A stretch of DNA of 64,000 bases, taken from positions 744,001 to 808,000 of the forward strand of contig NZ_CP050177.1 of assembly GCF_011694815.1 (NCBI RefSeq), read 5' to 3'. Of this stretch, positions 54,837 through 62,301 are shown piece after piece (the stretch's first letter is position 1; every line of letters begins with the position of its first letter). Position numbers and translations under genes: made by a program. Under the pieces are notes generated by a model. The model did no database searches. It saw only the letters and a program-made list of their open reading frames with translations, and had not been told where the DNA came from. The stretch comes from Streptomyces liangshanensis (GTDB taxonomy: Bacteria > Actinomycetota > Actinomycetes > Streptomycetales > Streptomycetaceae).

Positions 54837-55483
54837 CCGCCGCCCTGCTGGGGTTCGCGCTGTTCGCGCTGGTGGTGACCGTCGTACCGGGACCCGACCT
54901 GCTGCTGGTGCTGCGCAACTGCCTGCGCGGCGGGCGCCGGGCCGGGGCGGCGACGGCGCTCGGCGCGGCGGCGGGTTCGCTGGTGTGGGCGGTGGCCGCG
55001 GCCGCGGGGCTGGCCGCCGCGCTCCAGCGGTGGGACGCGGCGTTCCTGGCCGTACGGCTGGCCGGGGCCGCGTACTTGACGGCGCTGGGCGTCCAGGCGC
55101 TGTGGTCCCTGCGCGCCGGTCCGGCCGCCGGTGGCGGCGCGCCCGCGTCACCGGGGCCGGCGGAACGGGAGGAGACCTCCGTACCGCACGCCCTGCGCCA
55201 GGGGGTGGTGAGCTGCCTGCTCAACCCGAAGGTCGGGATCTTCTTCGTGGCGGTGGCGCCGCAGTTCCTGCCCGAGGGGCACGCGGTGCTGACGACGACG
55301 TTGCTGTTCGGCCTCGTCGACGCGGTCGTCGCCGCTTGCTGGCTGCTGCTCGTGGCCTTCTGCGCGGACCGCCTCCTGGCCGCGCTGCGGCGTCCCCGCG
55401 TGGCCCGGGTGCTGGAGGGCACGGCGGGCGGGGCACTGGTGACGCTCGGCGCGCTCACCGCCGTCGAGGCCGCCCGCGCCTAG
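54833..55483 (+). CDS. LysE-family amino acid exporter
   Basis: A 216-residue membrane protein with about six transmembrane segments. The N-terminal VVPGPDLLLVLRNCLRGGRRAGAATALG is the LysE/RhtB signature and GVVSCLLNPKVGIFF (about 122-136) is the second conserved segment. It is translationally coupled to the M24-like gene. The TAG stop codon is also the outermost TAG of the 166-bp palindromic element downstream, so the native 3' end may have been altered by its insertion, although the length is normal for the family. Confidence 0.88.
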   Translation: MTAALLGFALFALVVTVVPGPDLLLVLRNCLRGGRRAGAATALGAAAGSLVWAVAAAAGLAAALQRWDAAFLAVRLAGAAYLTALGVQALWSLRAGPAAGGGAPASPGPAEREETSVPHALRQGVVSCLLNPKVGIFFVAVAPQFLPEGHAVLTTTLLFGLVDAVVAACWLLLVAFCADRLLAALRRPRVARVLEGTAGGALVTLGALTAVEAARA

Positions 55484-55646
55484 GGCCTGTCCGGCGGATC
55501 TTCGTGGATCAGCCTGCGGCGTCTGGTGCCGTGCCTCGCAAGGCGGAGGACCGACCATGTACTGGATGTACTTGGTCGGTCCGACAACGCCGCGAGGTGC
55601 GGTGCCAGGCGTCGCAGGCCCACGAAGATCCGCCGGACAGGCCCTA
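55481..55646. mobile_element. 166-bp MITE-like palindromic element
   Basis: Perfect 27-bp terminal inverted repeats (55481-55507 and 55620-55646) begin with TAGGGCCTGTCC and end with GGACAGGCCCTA. Both ends start at TA, as after insertion at a TA dinucleotide. The interior is an imperfect palindrome as well: TGTACTGGATGTAC is near the centre, and the segments with GACCGACC and GGTCGGTC match in opposite orientation. The RNA would fold into one long hairpin. No transposase is encoded, so it is a non-autonomous element or large REP-type repeat. Confidence 0.75.
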
Positions 55647-55794
55647 GGGCCGGCCCCTGGGGGATGTCCTGCGCGTTCCCGGGGGCGGCCTTCCGGGGCG
55701 GTCCGTTACGGCGTCCGGGGCGGTCCCCGCGGTATGCGGGGACCGCCCCGGAGGTGGGTGCCGGACGGGAGGGCCGTGCGGGCGCCGAACCGCG

Positions 55795-56169
55795 TCAGAC
55801 CTCCAGATCGGCCTCGATCCGCATCAGCTGGTGGCGGGCCATCGCCAGATTCGCGCGGTTCTTGTCCAGCGCGAGGTAGAGGAAGAGGCCGTTCTTGCCC
55901 CGGCCCTTGAGGAGCCGGATCAGGTGGTACTGGGTGCCGAGCGTGATGAGGATGTCCTCGATCTCGTCCTTGAGGCCCAGCATCTCCATCGTGCGGACCT
56001 TGGCGCGGACCACGTCGGTGTTGCCGGCGGCGGCGACCGTCAGGTCGAGGTCCTTGCCCCCGCCGAGGGTGCCGAGGGCCATACCGCTGGAGTAGTCGAC
56101 GAGGGCGGCGCCGAGGGCGCCTTCTATGGATGTGGTGGCTTCCTTGAGAGCGGCTTCGGTGGTGACCAT
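55795..56169 (-). CDS. Roadblock/LC7-domain protein
   Basis: A 124-residue protein of the roadblock/LC7 fold: ALGAALVDYSSGMALGTLG (about 18-36) is the first strand pair, and EDILITLGTQYHLIRLLKGRGKNGLFLYLALDK (about 70-102) the second. Roadblock proteins bind and regulate small Ras-like GTPases. ATG 56169 has GGGAAG about 11 bases upstream. It is the last gene of a four-gene minus-strand cassette that also has two more roadblock-type proteins and a PATAN/DUF4388 protein but no GTPase. Confidence 0.85.
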   Translation of the reverse strand: MVTTEAALKEATTSIEGALGAALVDYSSGMALGTLGGGKDLDLTVAAAGNTDVVRAKVRTMEMLGLKDEIEDILITLGTQYHLIRLLKGRGKNGLFLYLALDKNRANLAMARHQLMRIEADLEV

Positions 56170-56277
56170 GGTGAGTGCACTTCCCTTTCGTCTTCTGCGT
56201 GGGCGTTCTGCCGGGGTGTTGGGGGGTTGGGGTGGGGATGGAGGTGGAGGTGGGGCGGGATCGGTCACGGGCGGGGG

Positions 56278-56670
56278 TCAGCTCCTCGATCGCCGGTCGA
56301 GCGCGTCGTCGACCAGTTCGCCGATGCGGGCGCTGGAGCGGCGCGCTTCGAGATGGAGCCGGCCCACGTTGGTCCGGGGCTCGGCCAGCAGCGTCAGGAC
56401 CGCCGAGGAGCCGGCCGCGTACGTGGCGACGTAACCCCGCTCCCCACGGACCAACTGCTCCCGGAACGGGCCCTGTTCGGTGGACTCGGTCAGCCGGAGC
56501 GCGACACCCAGCGCGGCGGCGGTGAGCGCCGCCATGGACTCCGCCTCGACGCCCGGGGCGTCCTGGGCCAGCACCAGCCCGTCGGTGGTGGCGGCGAGCG
56601 CGCCGGTGAGTTGCGGGAGTACGGCGCGCAGCCGTCTCAGTTCGCCGAGCACCTCGGCTTCCGCCGTCAT
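56278..56670 (-). CDS. Roadblock/LC7-domain protein (second)
   Basis: A 130-residue protein of the MglB/CvnB-like roadblock type: LPQLTGALAATTDGLVLAQD (about 18-37), the helix SMAALTAAALGVALRL (about 45-60) and the strand YVATYAAGSSAVLTLLAEPRTNVGRL (about 80-105). This is the arrangement of conservon CvnB proteins, which act as partners of a Ras-like GTPase. ATG 56670 follows GAGGAG. It lies between the other roadblock gene and the DUF4388 gene. Confidence 0.85.
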   Translation of the reverse strand: MTAEAEVLGELRRLRAVLPQLTGALAATTDGLVLAQDAPGVEAESMAALTAAALGVALRLTESTEQGPFREQLVRGERGYVATYAAGSSAVLTLLAEPRTNVGRLHLEARRSSARIGELVDDALDRRSRS

Positions 56671-56833
56671 CAGTTGTCTCCTCTCGGCGCGTTGGCGCAG
56701 TGCGCGCCTCATGACGGAAGGTCGGAAGAGCGGACCGACGGGGTGCCGGGCGCGGGGGTGCGGGCGCGGGGCGGTGGGGCGCCGGGCGCGGTGGTACGGG
56801 TACGGGGCGGCGGCGGGGGGCCGGATCGGGGCG

Positions 56834-57607
56834 TCACAGATAGGCCTCCAGGGCGTCGCGGAGCCGGCGCAGCAGGGCGATGTCGGGATCGGTGTCGACC
56901 GCGGAGACGGTGGCGACCCAGGACGGGACCGGCGGCGGGGCGGCCTCCGTCCCCTCCGGCGGGGTCTCGACCAGACCGGCGGCGGCGAGTCTGCGGATGT
57001 CGAGCAGGGTGTGGAACGCCGGGCGGCCGAGCGTCCACGCGATGTTCAGCGGCGTCCGCGCCCCGTCGGCCAGTTCCAGGAGCGCGCGCTGCCTGCGGGT
57101 GACGGCCTGGCCGGCCGCGGGGGCGCGCGCGACGACCGGCGCGGTGTCGACGGCGGCGTACGGCCAGACGTCGTCCAGCAGCCGCCGTCTGCGGAGGGTC
57201 TCGCGCTGGACGGCGTCGGCGGGGACCGGCCGCACGGGGCCGAACCAGTGCGCGACGCCGTAGCGGAAGCGGGTCGGACCGCTGCCGGGGGCCAAGGCGA
57301 AGAACGCCGCGTCGAACAGCGCCCCGAGGTGGCATATCTCCAGCTCGCCGTCGCCCAGGAACCCGCTCTCCACCAGGAACCGCCCCACGGCCCCGCGGCT
57401 CCCGGCCTGTTCGATGCCCTTCTCCCACGCCTCGTACGGCAGCCGGCCGCCCGCCGTGAGCATCACCTCGACACCGGGCGCGGCGGGGCTCTCGGCGTGC
57501 ACGACCAGGCCGTCGGCGAGGTACAGCGTGCCCTGGTCGCGCAGGAGGGCGCCGGTGGCCCGCTCCCCCGCGAGTCTGACGAGCATGGGCGACACGGCGG
57601 CGGTCAT
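56834..57607 (-). CDS. DUF4388/PATAN-domain protein
   Basis: A 257-residue protein. The N-terminal 100 residues match the DUF4388 (PATAN) pattern: LVRLAGERATGALLRDQGTLYLADGLVVHAESP, then a helical pair. The C-terminal half contains a winged-helix-like segment (GARTPLNIAWTLGRPAFHTLLDIRRLAAAGLVETP, about 183-217). PATAN domains occur in bacterial signalling with roadblock proteins and Ras-like GTPases. ATG 57607 overlaps the stop of the roadblock gene upstream (ATGA), so the two are co-translated. Confidence 0.75.
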   Translation of the reverse strand: MTAAVSPMLVRLAGERATGALLRDQGTLYLADGLVVHAESPAAPGVEVMLTAGGRLPYEAWEKGIEQAGSRGAVGRFLVESGFLGDGELEICHLGALFDAAFFALAPGSGPTRFRYGVAHWFGPVRPVPADAVQRETLRRRRLLDDVWPYAAVDTAPVVARAPAAGQAVTRRQRALLELADGARTPLNIAWTLGRPAFHTLLDIRRLAAAGLVETPPEGTEAAPPPVPSWVATVSAVDTDPDIALLRRLRDALEAYL

Positions 57608-58026
57608 GCCAGCACCAGCCGGGCGGCGAGCTGCTGGAGGCGTAACCGGGCGAGCGCGAGGTTGCCGGTGGCGCGGTCCAGCCACAGGTGGAGGAACACA
57701 CTGCTGTCGAAGGTCGTCTCGACGAAGCACAGGATGTGGTAGGCGGTCCGGGTGGTGAGGATGAGGTCTTCGACGGGCGGCCCTCCGTCGGCCGCACCGC
57801 CTTCGTCGCGCGCGGCGGTGTCGTCGGGCGCGTCGGGCGCGAAGGCCGGGTACTCCGCCGCCGCCCGGGCGAGCTCGGCCGTCTCGGCCGCCGTGGCCTC
57901 GTGGTCGCCGTTGGGCGACTCCCCCGCCGTACCGAGCGCGAGTCCGCTCGTCCAGTCGACCACGGCCGCCCCGCGCGCTCCCGGCAGGTCCATGGCCTCC
58001 TGGAGGCATGCGTCGATTCCGGGCAC
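57604..58026 (-). CDS. Roadblock/LC7-type protein (third)
   Basis: A 140-residue protein. The first strands GARGAAVVDWTSGLALGTAGES (about 16-37) and the last DLILTTRTAYHILCFVETTFDSSVFLHLWLDRATGNLALARLRL (about 85-128) match the roadblock protein at 55795-56169, with an acidic insertion (APDDTAARDEGGAADGG) in between. GTG 58026 is preceded by GGGGAGGGA and is preferred to the longer frame from 58164. It is the first gene of the four-gene cassette. Confidence 0.8.
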   Translation of the reverse strand: MPGIDACLQEAMDLPGARGAAVVDWTSGLALGTAGESPNGDHEATAAETAELARAAAEYPAFAPDAPDDTAARDEGGAADGGPPVEDLILTTRTAYHILCFVETTFDSSVFLHLWLDRATGNLALARLRLQQLAARLVLA

Positions 58027-58274
58027 GCGCAGTCCCTCCCCAGCCTTGCGTGCAGCCGTACGTGCGCACGGCAGTGACCGTGAGATTACGTAACGTGCCG
58101 CGCCCGGTGGGGAGTTCTGGCATTTTCCTTCGGAACATGCCAACCGCCGATAGGGTCCGCACAAGGCGTGTCGTGACCACCCGGATCCCCCGGCCGGTCA
58201 CGGTGTGTCGCGAACCCGCAACCGGCGTGCGTATGTTCACCTCCGAGCGGTCGAATGTTCCCTAAGCTACGTGC

Positions 58275-58565
58275 GTGGCAGACACCCTGGACGAACTGGT
58301 CGAATTGCAGCGCGCCGCCGACAAGGCACAGGACCGCGCGGGAGAGTTACGTGCGGCGTTCGGGCCACCGGCGGTCGAACCCTGGACCGAGGGGCAGAGA
58401 TCCACGTACGAGACGGCCTGGCGGGCGTGGCGCGACCTCGACCGGGACATCAAGGACGCGATCACGCGGTACGCGAAGCGGGAGACGCTCGACCGGGCCA
58501 CCGTCGAGCGGACCGTACGGGCGCGCGTGGAGGGCCGCCCGGACGAGGCGTCGGACGACGGGTAG
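58275..58565 (+). CDS. Small hypothetical coiled-coil protein
   Basis: A 96-residue highly charged helical protein (LDELVELQRAADKAQDRAGELRAAFG, WRDLDRDIKDAITRYAKRE). The start is GTG 58275. It is divergent from the roadblock cassette across 248 bp. No family recognised; sequences of this kind are common and unassigned in streptomycetes. Confidence 0.6.
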   Translation: MADTLDELVELQRAADKAQDRAGELRAAFGPPAVEPWTEGQRSTYETAWRAWRDLDRDIKDAITRYAKRETLDRATVERTVRARVEGRPDEASDDG

Positions 58566-58616
58566 GGGTGCGGCGGTACGCGGCGGGCGGGGGTACGCGG
58601 CGGCGGGCGCCCGCTG

Positions 58617-58943
58617 TCAGTAGCCGAGGGCCTCGCGCAGCTGCTGCTTGTTCATCGACGAACGCCCGTCGATGTTCTTCTTCCTGGCCTCCGCGTACAA
58701 CTGGTCCCTCGTCGGCCCCTGGGATCCGCTGTGGGAACGCTCGCCGCCCCGCCGGGACGCGGACTTCGGGTCCCGGAGAGAGGTGTCGCTCGCCGTCCTC
58801 GCCTCGCCCGACCGCGCCCGCTCCTTGTTCACCGTCCGCGCGGCGATCTCCTTCGCCCGCTTCTCCGGGGTGCCGCGCTTCTCGGCGCCTTCCTTGATGT
58901 GCTCGTACTGACGTTCCCGCTTACGACTCGATCCTGCCGGCAT
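58617..58943 (-). CDS. Rho_N/HeH-domain small basic protein
   Basis: A 108-residue basic protein. The N-terminal half is Lys/Arg/Glu-rich (RKRERQYEHIKEGAEKRG, AKEIAARTVNKERA), and the C-terminal 35 residues form a Rho-N-terminal/HeH-type helix-extended loop-helix (TRDQLYAEARKKNIDGRSSM, KQQLREAL). Streptomycete homologues are often labelled plasmid stabilisation protein without proof; nucleic-acid binding is likely. ATG 58943 follows GGAGGAG. Confidence 0.75.
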   Translation of the reverse strand: MPAGSSRKRERQYEHIKEGAEKRGTPEKRAKEIAARTVNKERARSGEARTASDTSLRDPKSASRRGGERSHSGSQGPTRDQLYAEARKKNIDGRSSMNKQQLREALGY

Positions 58944-59260
58944 GGCGCTCTCCTCCACGGTCCGAACCGGTCACACGACAACTCGGTGCTTCTCGGCGCC
59001 TGCCCGGTCCTGGCGTCCTTCACGCCGCGCCCGTCGTTCCGTTGGGCCATCTGGACGCGGCGCGTGCGCGCAGCCTAGGGTCGTGTCACTCGTACGTCCG
59101 AGACCACTGACACCTCTGCCCGGTGACGGAGTCGGCGTGGGGCGCGCGTCCCCTCCCCACGCCAGCACTGGACGGTTCCAGGCGATGACCACGGGTCGGC
59201 ACCTCAGGACGCCGACGACCCCGGGTGGTCCGCCCCGCCGGGCAGCGAAAGAGACGCGCC
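58944..59260. other. Divergent intergenic region upstream of the MFS gene
   Basis: This 317-bp gap separates the Rho_N-type gene from the MFS gene, transcribed outward. GGTCGTGTCACTCGTACGTCC around 59079-59100 is only weakly symmetric. I see no small gene and no clear promoter. Confidence 0.35.
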
Positions 59261-60544
59261 GTGTTGTCGGCGAGCTATCGTTCCCTGCTCCGCACCCCCG
59301 GTGCGGCCGCCTTCTTCCTCTCCGCCACCCTGGGCCGGGTCGGCATCGCCATGACCGGCCTCGGCATCATCTGGCTGGTGCACGGCCGGACCGACTCCTA
59401 CGCCGTGGCCGGCCTGGTGACCGGCGCCTTCGCCGTCGCGGAGGCACTCGCCGGGCCCCAACTCGCCCGGCTGGTCGACCGCTTCGGCCAGACCCGGGTC
59501 CTGCCGCCCCTCCTCCTCGCCCACACCGCCGCCATGGCCTCCCTCGTCGCCCTGGCCGGCAGCGGCGGTCCTCACGGGCCCATGGCGGCGGCCGGGGCGT
59601 TCGCGGGCGCCACCGTCCCCCAGCTCGGCGCGCTGTCCGCCGCCCGCTGGACGGCGCTGCTCCAGGGCGACCGCCCCGAGGCGCTGCCCAGCGCCTTCGC
59701 CCTGGAGTCGCTCGGCAACGGGCTGTGCTACCTGGCGGGCCCCGCCCTGGTCACCACCGTCGGCGTGCGCACCGACCCGGCGCACGGGGTAGCGCTGGCT
59801 ACGACCCTGGTGGTGGGCGGCGGGCTGGCCCTCGCCGCGCAGCGCCGTACGGCGCCCGCGACGGCGGGCGCCGCCGAGCGCCGGCGGGCGGGGCGTTCGC
59901 TGCTGCGGCCGGGGTTCGCGGCGCAGGTCGGCGTGAACCTCGCCCTGGGCCTGTACTTCGGCGCCACGCAGGTGTCGGTGACGGCGTTCGCGGTGGGGCA
60001 CGGCGCGGCGGGCGCGGCGGCGCCGCTCTACGCGGTGTCGAACGGCGCGAGCCTGCTGGCCGGGTGGGTGTACGGGCTGCGCCGATGGCGCGGTGCGCCG
60101 CGGGTGCAACTGGCCTGGGTGACGGGCGGGGCGGCGCTCGGCTCCCTGCCGCTGCTCGCCGCCGGCTCGGTACGGGGGCTGGGGCTCGCGCTCGCGGTCA
60201 CCGGGCTGGCCGTCCCGCCGATCCTGGTGCTGTCCTCGGTGCTCACGGCGGCGTCGGTGGACGGGGCCGCCCTCACCCAGGCGTTCACCTGGCTCAACTC
60301 GGCGAGCGCCGCGGGCGCGGCCGGCGCGGCGGCGCTCGCCGGGCGGGCGGTGGACGCCCACGGGCCGACCGGGGGCTTCGCGCTCGCCGCCGCGGCCACC
60401 ACGGCGATGGCGCTGGTGGCGGCGGCCGACGCCCACGCCACGGGCCGGCGCCGACCCGCGCGCCGCGCGCCCGCCGGACGGCCCTGCGGGTCCCAGCCGC
60501 GCGGGTCCCGGCCCCGTGGGTCCCGGCCCCGCGGCGGGGCATGA
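59261..60544 (+). CDS. MFS transporter
   Basis: A 427-residue membrane protein with about 11-12 transmembrane segments (FFLSATLGRVGIAMTGLGIIWLVHG, GLVTGAFAVAEALAG). The first intracellular loop ARLVDRFGQTRVLPPLLL is the MFS G-x-x-x-D-R-x-G-R-R equivalent (LVDRFGQTRV). The C-terminus is a basic tail with RPRGS repeats. GTG 59261 is chosen with weak GAAAGAG upstream; a GTG at 59225 would add 12 residues. Substrate unknown. It is followed by the BrkB gene 28 bases downstream. Confidence 0.8.
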   Translation: MLSASYRSLLRTPGAAAFFLSATLGRVGIAMTGLGIIWLVHGRTDSYAVAGLVTGAFAVAEALAGPQLARLVDRFGQTRVLPPLLLAHTAAMASLVALAGSGGPHGPMAAAGAFAGATVPQLGALSAARWTALLQGDRPEALPSAFALESLGNGLCYLAGPALVTTVGVRTDPAHGVALATTLVVGGGLALAAQRRTAPATAGAAERRRAGRSLLRPGFAAQVGVNLALGLYFGATQVSVTAFAVGHGAAGAAAPLYAVSNGASLLAGWVYGLRRWRGAPRVQLAWVTGGAALGSLPLLAAGSVRGLGLALAVTGLAVPPILVLSSVLTAASVDGAALTQAFTWLNSASAAGAAGAAALAGRAVDAHGPTGGFALAAAATTAMALVAAADAHATGRRRPARRAPAGRPCGSQPRGSRPRGSRPRGGA

Positions 60545-60572
60545 GTGGGGCCTGAGCGGAAAGCCGCAGGGT

Positions 60573-61628
60573 ATGGCACACCTTTCACCGAAGCCGGACC
60601 ACGCGCGGGACCGCGGACGCGAACGCTCCGGGACGGGCCGGGACCCGGTCGTGGGTCCGGACGAGCGCGTGAAGGAGGCGTCGCCCGACCGGCCCACCGA
60701 CTTGCCCGCCGGGTCCTGGTGGGCGGCGCTGCGCGGCACGGTCAGGGAGTTCAAGGAGGACGACCTCGCCGACCGGGCCGCCGCCCTGACGTACTACGGG
60801 GTCCTCGCGCTCTTCCCGGCCCTCCTGGTCCTGGTCTCCCTCCTCGGCGTCGCCGGCGAGTCGGCGACCCGGGAGGTCCTCGACAACCTGCGGCGGCTCG
60901 CTCCCGGCTCGGCCCGCGACGTCGTCACCGACGCGGTGGAGCAGGTGCGGAGCAACGGCAGCGGCGTGGGCTCGCTCCTGGCGGTCGTGGGGCTGGCGCT
61001 GGCGGTGTGGTCGGCGTCCGGGTACATCGCCGCGTTCATCCGCGCGGCCAACGCCGTCTACGACATGCCCGAGGGCCGGCCGGTGTGGAAGGTGCTGCCG
61101 CTGCGCCTGGCCCTGACCGTCGTCCTGATGGTCCTGGCGTGCGCCGGCGCCCTGATCGTGGTCTTCACCGGCGACCTGGCCCACCAGGCGGGAACCGCCC
61201 TGGGGATCGGCGACAGCGCGCTGACGGTGTGGTCGGTCGCCAAGTGGCCCGTCCTGCTCCTGCTCGTCGCGATCATGATCGGGCTGCTCTACTGGGCCGC
61301 GCCCAACGCCAAGGGCGGCGGGTTCCGGTGGGTGACCCCGGGCAGTTTCCTCGCCCTGCTGATCTGGATGGCCGCGTCGGCCGGCTTCGCCCTCTACGTG
61401 GCCGACTTCGCCTCGTACAACAAGACCTACGGCACCCTCGCCGGGGTGATCATCTTCCTGGTGTGGTTGTGGATCACCAATCTCGCGGTGCTCCTGGGGC
61501 TGGAGTTCGACTCCGAGCTGGCCCGCCGGCGCGCGATCGCCGGGGGCAGTCCCCCGGACGAGGAGCCCTACGTCGCGCCGCGTGACACCCGCTCGTGGAC
61601 CGACCAGGAGCGGCGCCGGATGGAGTGA
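60573..61628 (+). CDS. YihY/BrkB-family inner membrane protein
   Basis: A 351-residue protein with a charged N-terminal tail of about 65 residues and six transmembrane segments. DDLADRAAALTYYGVLALFPALLVLVSLLG (about 72-101) and WSASGYIAAFIRAANAVYD (about 150) are the family signatures, with YNKTYGTLAGVIIFLVWLWITNLAVLLG (about 285-312) near the end. BrkB/YihY was named for serum resistance in Bordetella, but the general function is unknown. ATG 60573 follows GCAGGG. Confidence 0.88.
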   Translation: MAHLSPKPDHARDRGRERSGTGRDPVVGPDERVKEASPDRPTDLPAGSWWAALRGTVREFKEDDLADRAAALTYYGVLALFPALLVLVSLLGVAGESATREVLDNLRRLAPGSARDVVTDAVEQVRSNGSGVGSLLAVVGLALAVWSASGYIAAFIRAANAVYDMPEGRPVWKVLPLRLALTVVLMVLACAGALIVVFTGDLAHQAGTALGIGDSALTVWSVAKWPVLLLLVAIMIGLLYWAAPNAKGGGFRWVTPGSFLALLIWMAASAGFALYVADFASYNKTYGTLAGVIIFLVWLWITNLAVLLGLEFDSELARRRAIAGGSPPDEEPYVAPRDTRSWTDQERRRME

Positions 61629-61741
61629 GGGCGCGGGTGGGGGCGAGGCCCCGCCTGGTTGCGCGGCGGGTTGCGGGGTAACCGGAACAGACCATCGACA
61701 GCGTCAAGGCCACCGGCCGAGATCAAGGAGAAGGCACACCG

Positions 61742-62245
61742 ATGACTCAGCGAGACAGCGACAATTCCCTGCCCACTCCCGAGGAGTTGCGCGCGCGGGT
61801 GGAGCACACGGTGGACGAGGTCGGCCGGACCGTCGACGAGTGGGCGGCCCGGGCCGACGTCCAGGAGCGGGCCGCCGCCGTCCAGGAGCGGGCCGCGGCG
61901 GCGAAGGACCAGGTGGCCGACCAGGCCTCCGTGGTCAAGGACCAGGTGGCGGAGAAGGCCGCGCAGGTCGGGGATCAGCTCCGCGGCGGGACCGACCGGG
62001 CCGCGCGGCTGGTGAAGGACAACACACCGGATCCCGTCCTCGACACGGCGGCCACGGCTGCCGCGCGGGTACGGGAGACCGCCTCGCGCGTCGGGCGGTT
62101 CGCCGCGGACCGGGCGCCCGCGCCGCTCAGCGACAGCGCGGGCCGGTTCGCGGCGTCCGCGCGGAACAACCGCGCGCCGCTGATCGCCGCGGGCCTGGTG
62201 CTCACCGCGTACCTGGTGATCCGTCACGGCGGACGGACCCGCTGA
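61742..62245 (+). CDS. DUF3618/LEA-like coiled-coil protein with C-terminal anchor
   Basis: A 167-residue protein. Residues 10-130 are a heptad-like Ala/Gln/Glu/Val-rich helix (TVDEWAARADVQERAAAVQERAAAAKDQVADQ), reminiscent of LEA or apolipoprotein-like stress proteins. The C-terminal segment APLIAAGLVLTAYLVIRH is a membrane anchor. ATG 61742 follows AAGGAGAAGG. Streptomycete DUF3618-type proteins have this plan. It is downstream of brkB by 113 bp. Confidence 0.7.
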   Translation: MTQRDSDNSLPTPEELRARVEHTVDEVGRTVDEWAARADVQERAAAVQERAAAAKDQVADQASVVKDQVAEKAAQVGDQLRGGTDRAARLVKDNTPDPVLDTAATAAARVRETASRVGRFAADRAPAPLSDSAGRFAASARNNRAPLIAAGLVLTAYLVIRHGGRTR

Positions 62246-62277
62246 CCGCGGCCCGGCCCGCGACCCGGTACCGACGA

Positions 62278-62296
62278 GGCGGGCACCCGGCCCGCC
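62278..62296. terminator. Short hairpin between convergent genes
   Basis: GGCGGG (62278-62283) and CCCGCC (62291-62296) with a 7-base loop, in the 56-bp space between the convergent DUF3618-like and flavoprotein genes. Stem short; termination strength uncertain. Confidence 0.45.
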
Positions 62297-62301
62297 CGGC
62301 C

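Noticed and set aside
55526..55879. Small protein-coding genes inside and after the 166-bp palindrome
   Set aside because: These frames arise from the palindromic element and GC bias; no ribosome binding site, and translation is Arg/Gly/Pro-rich.
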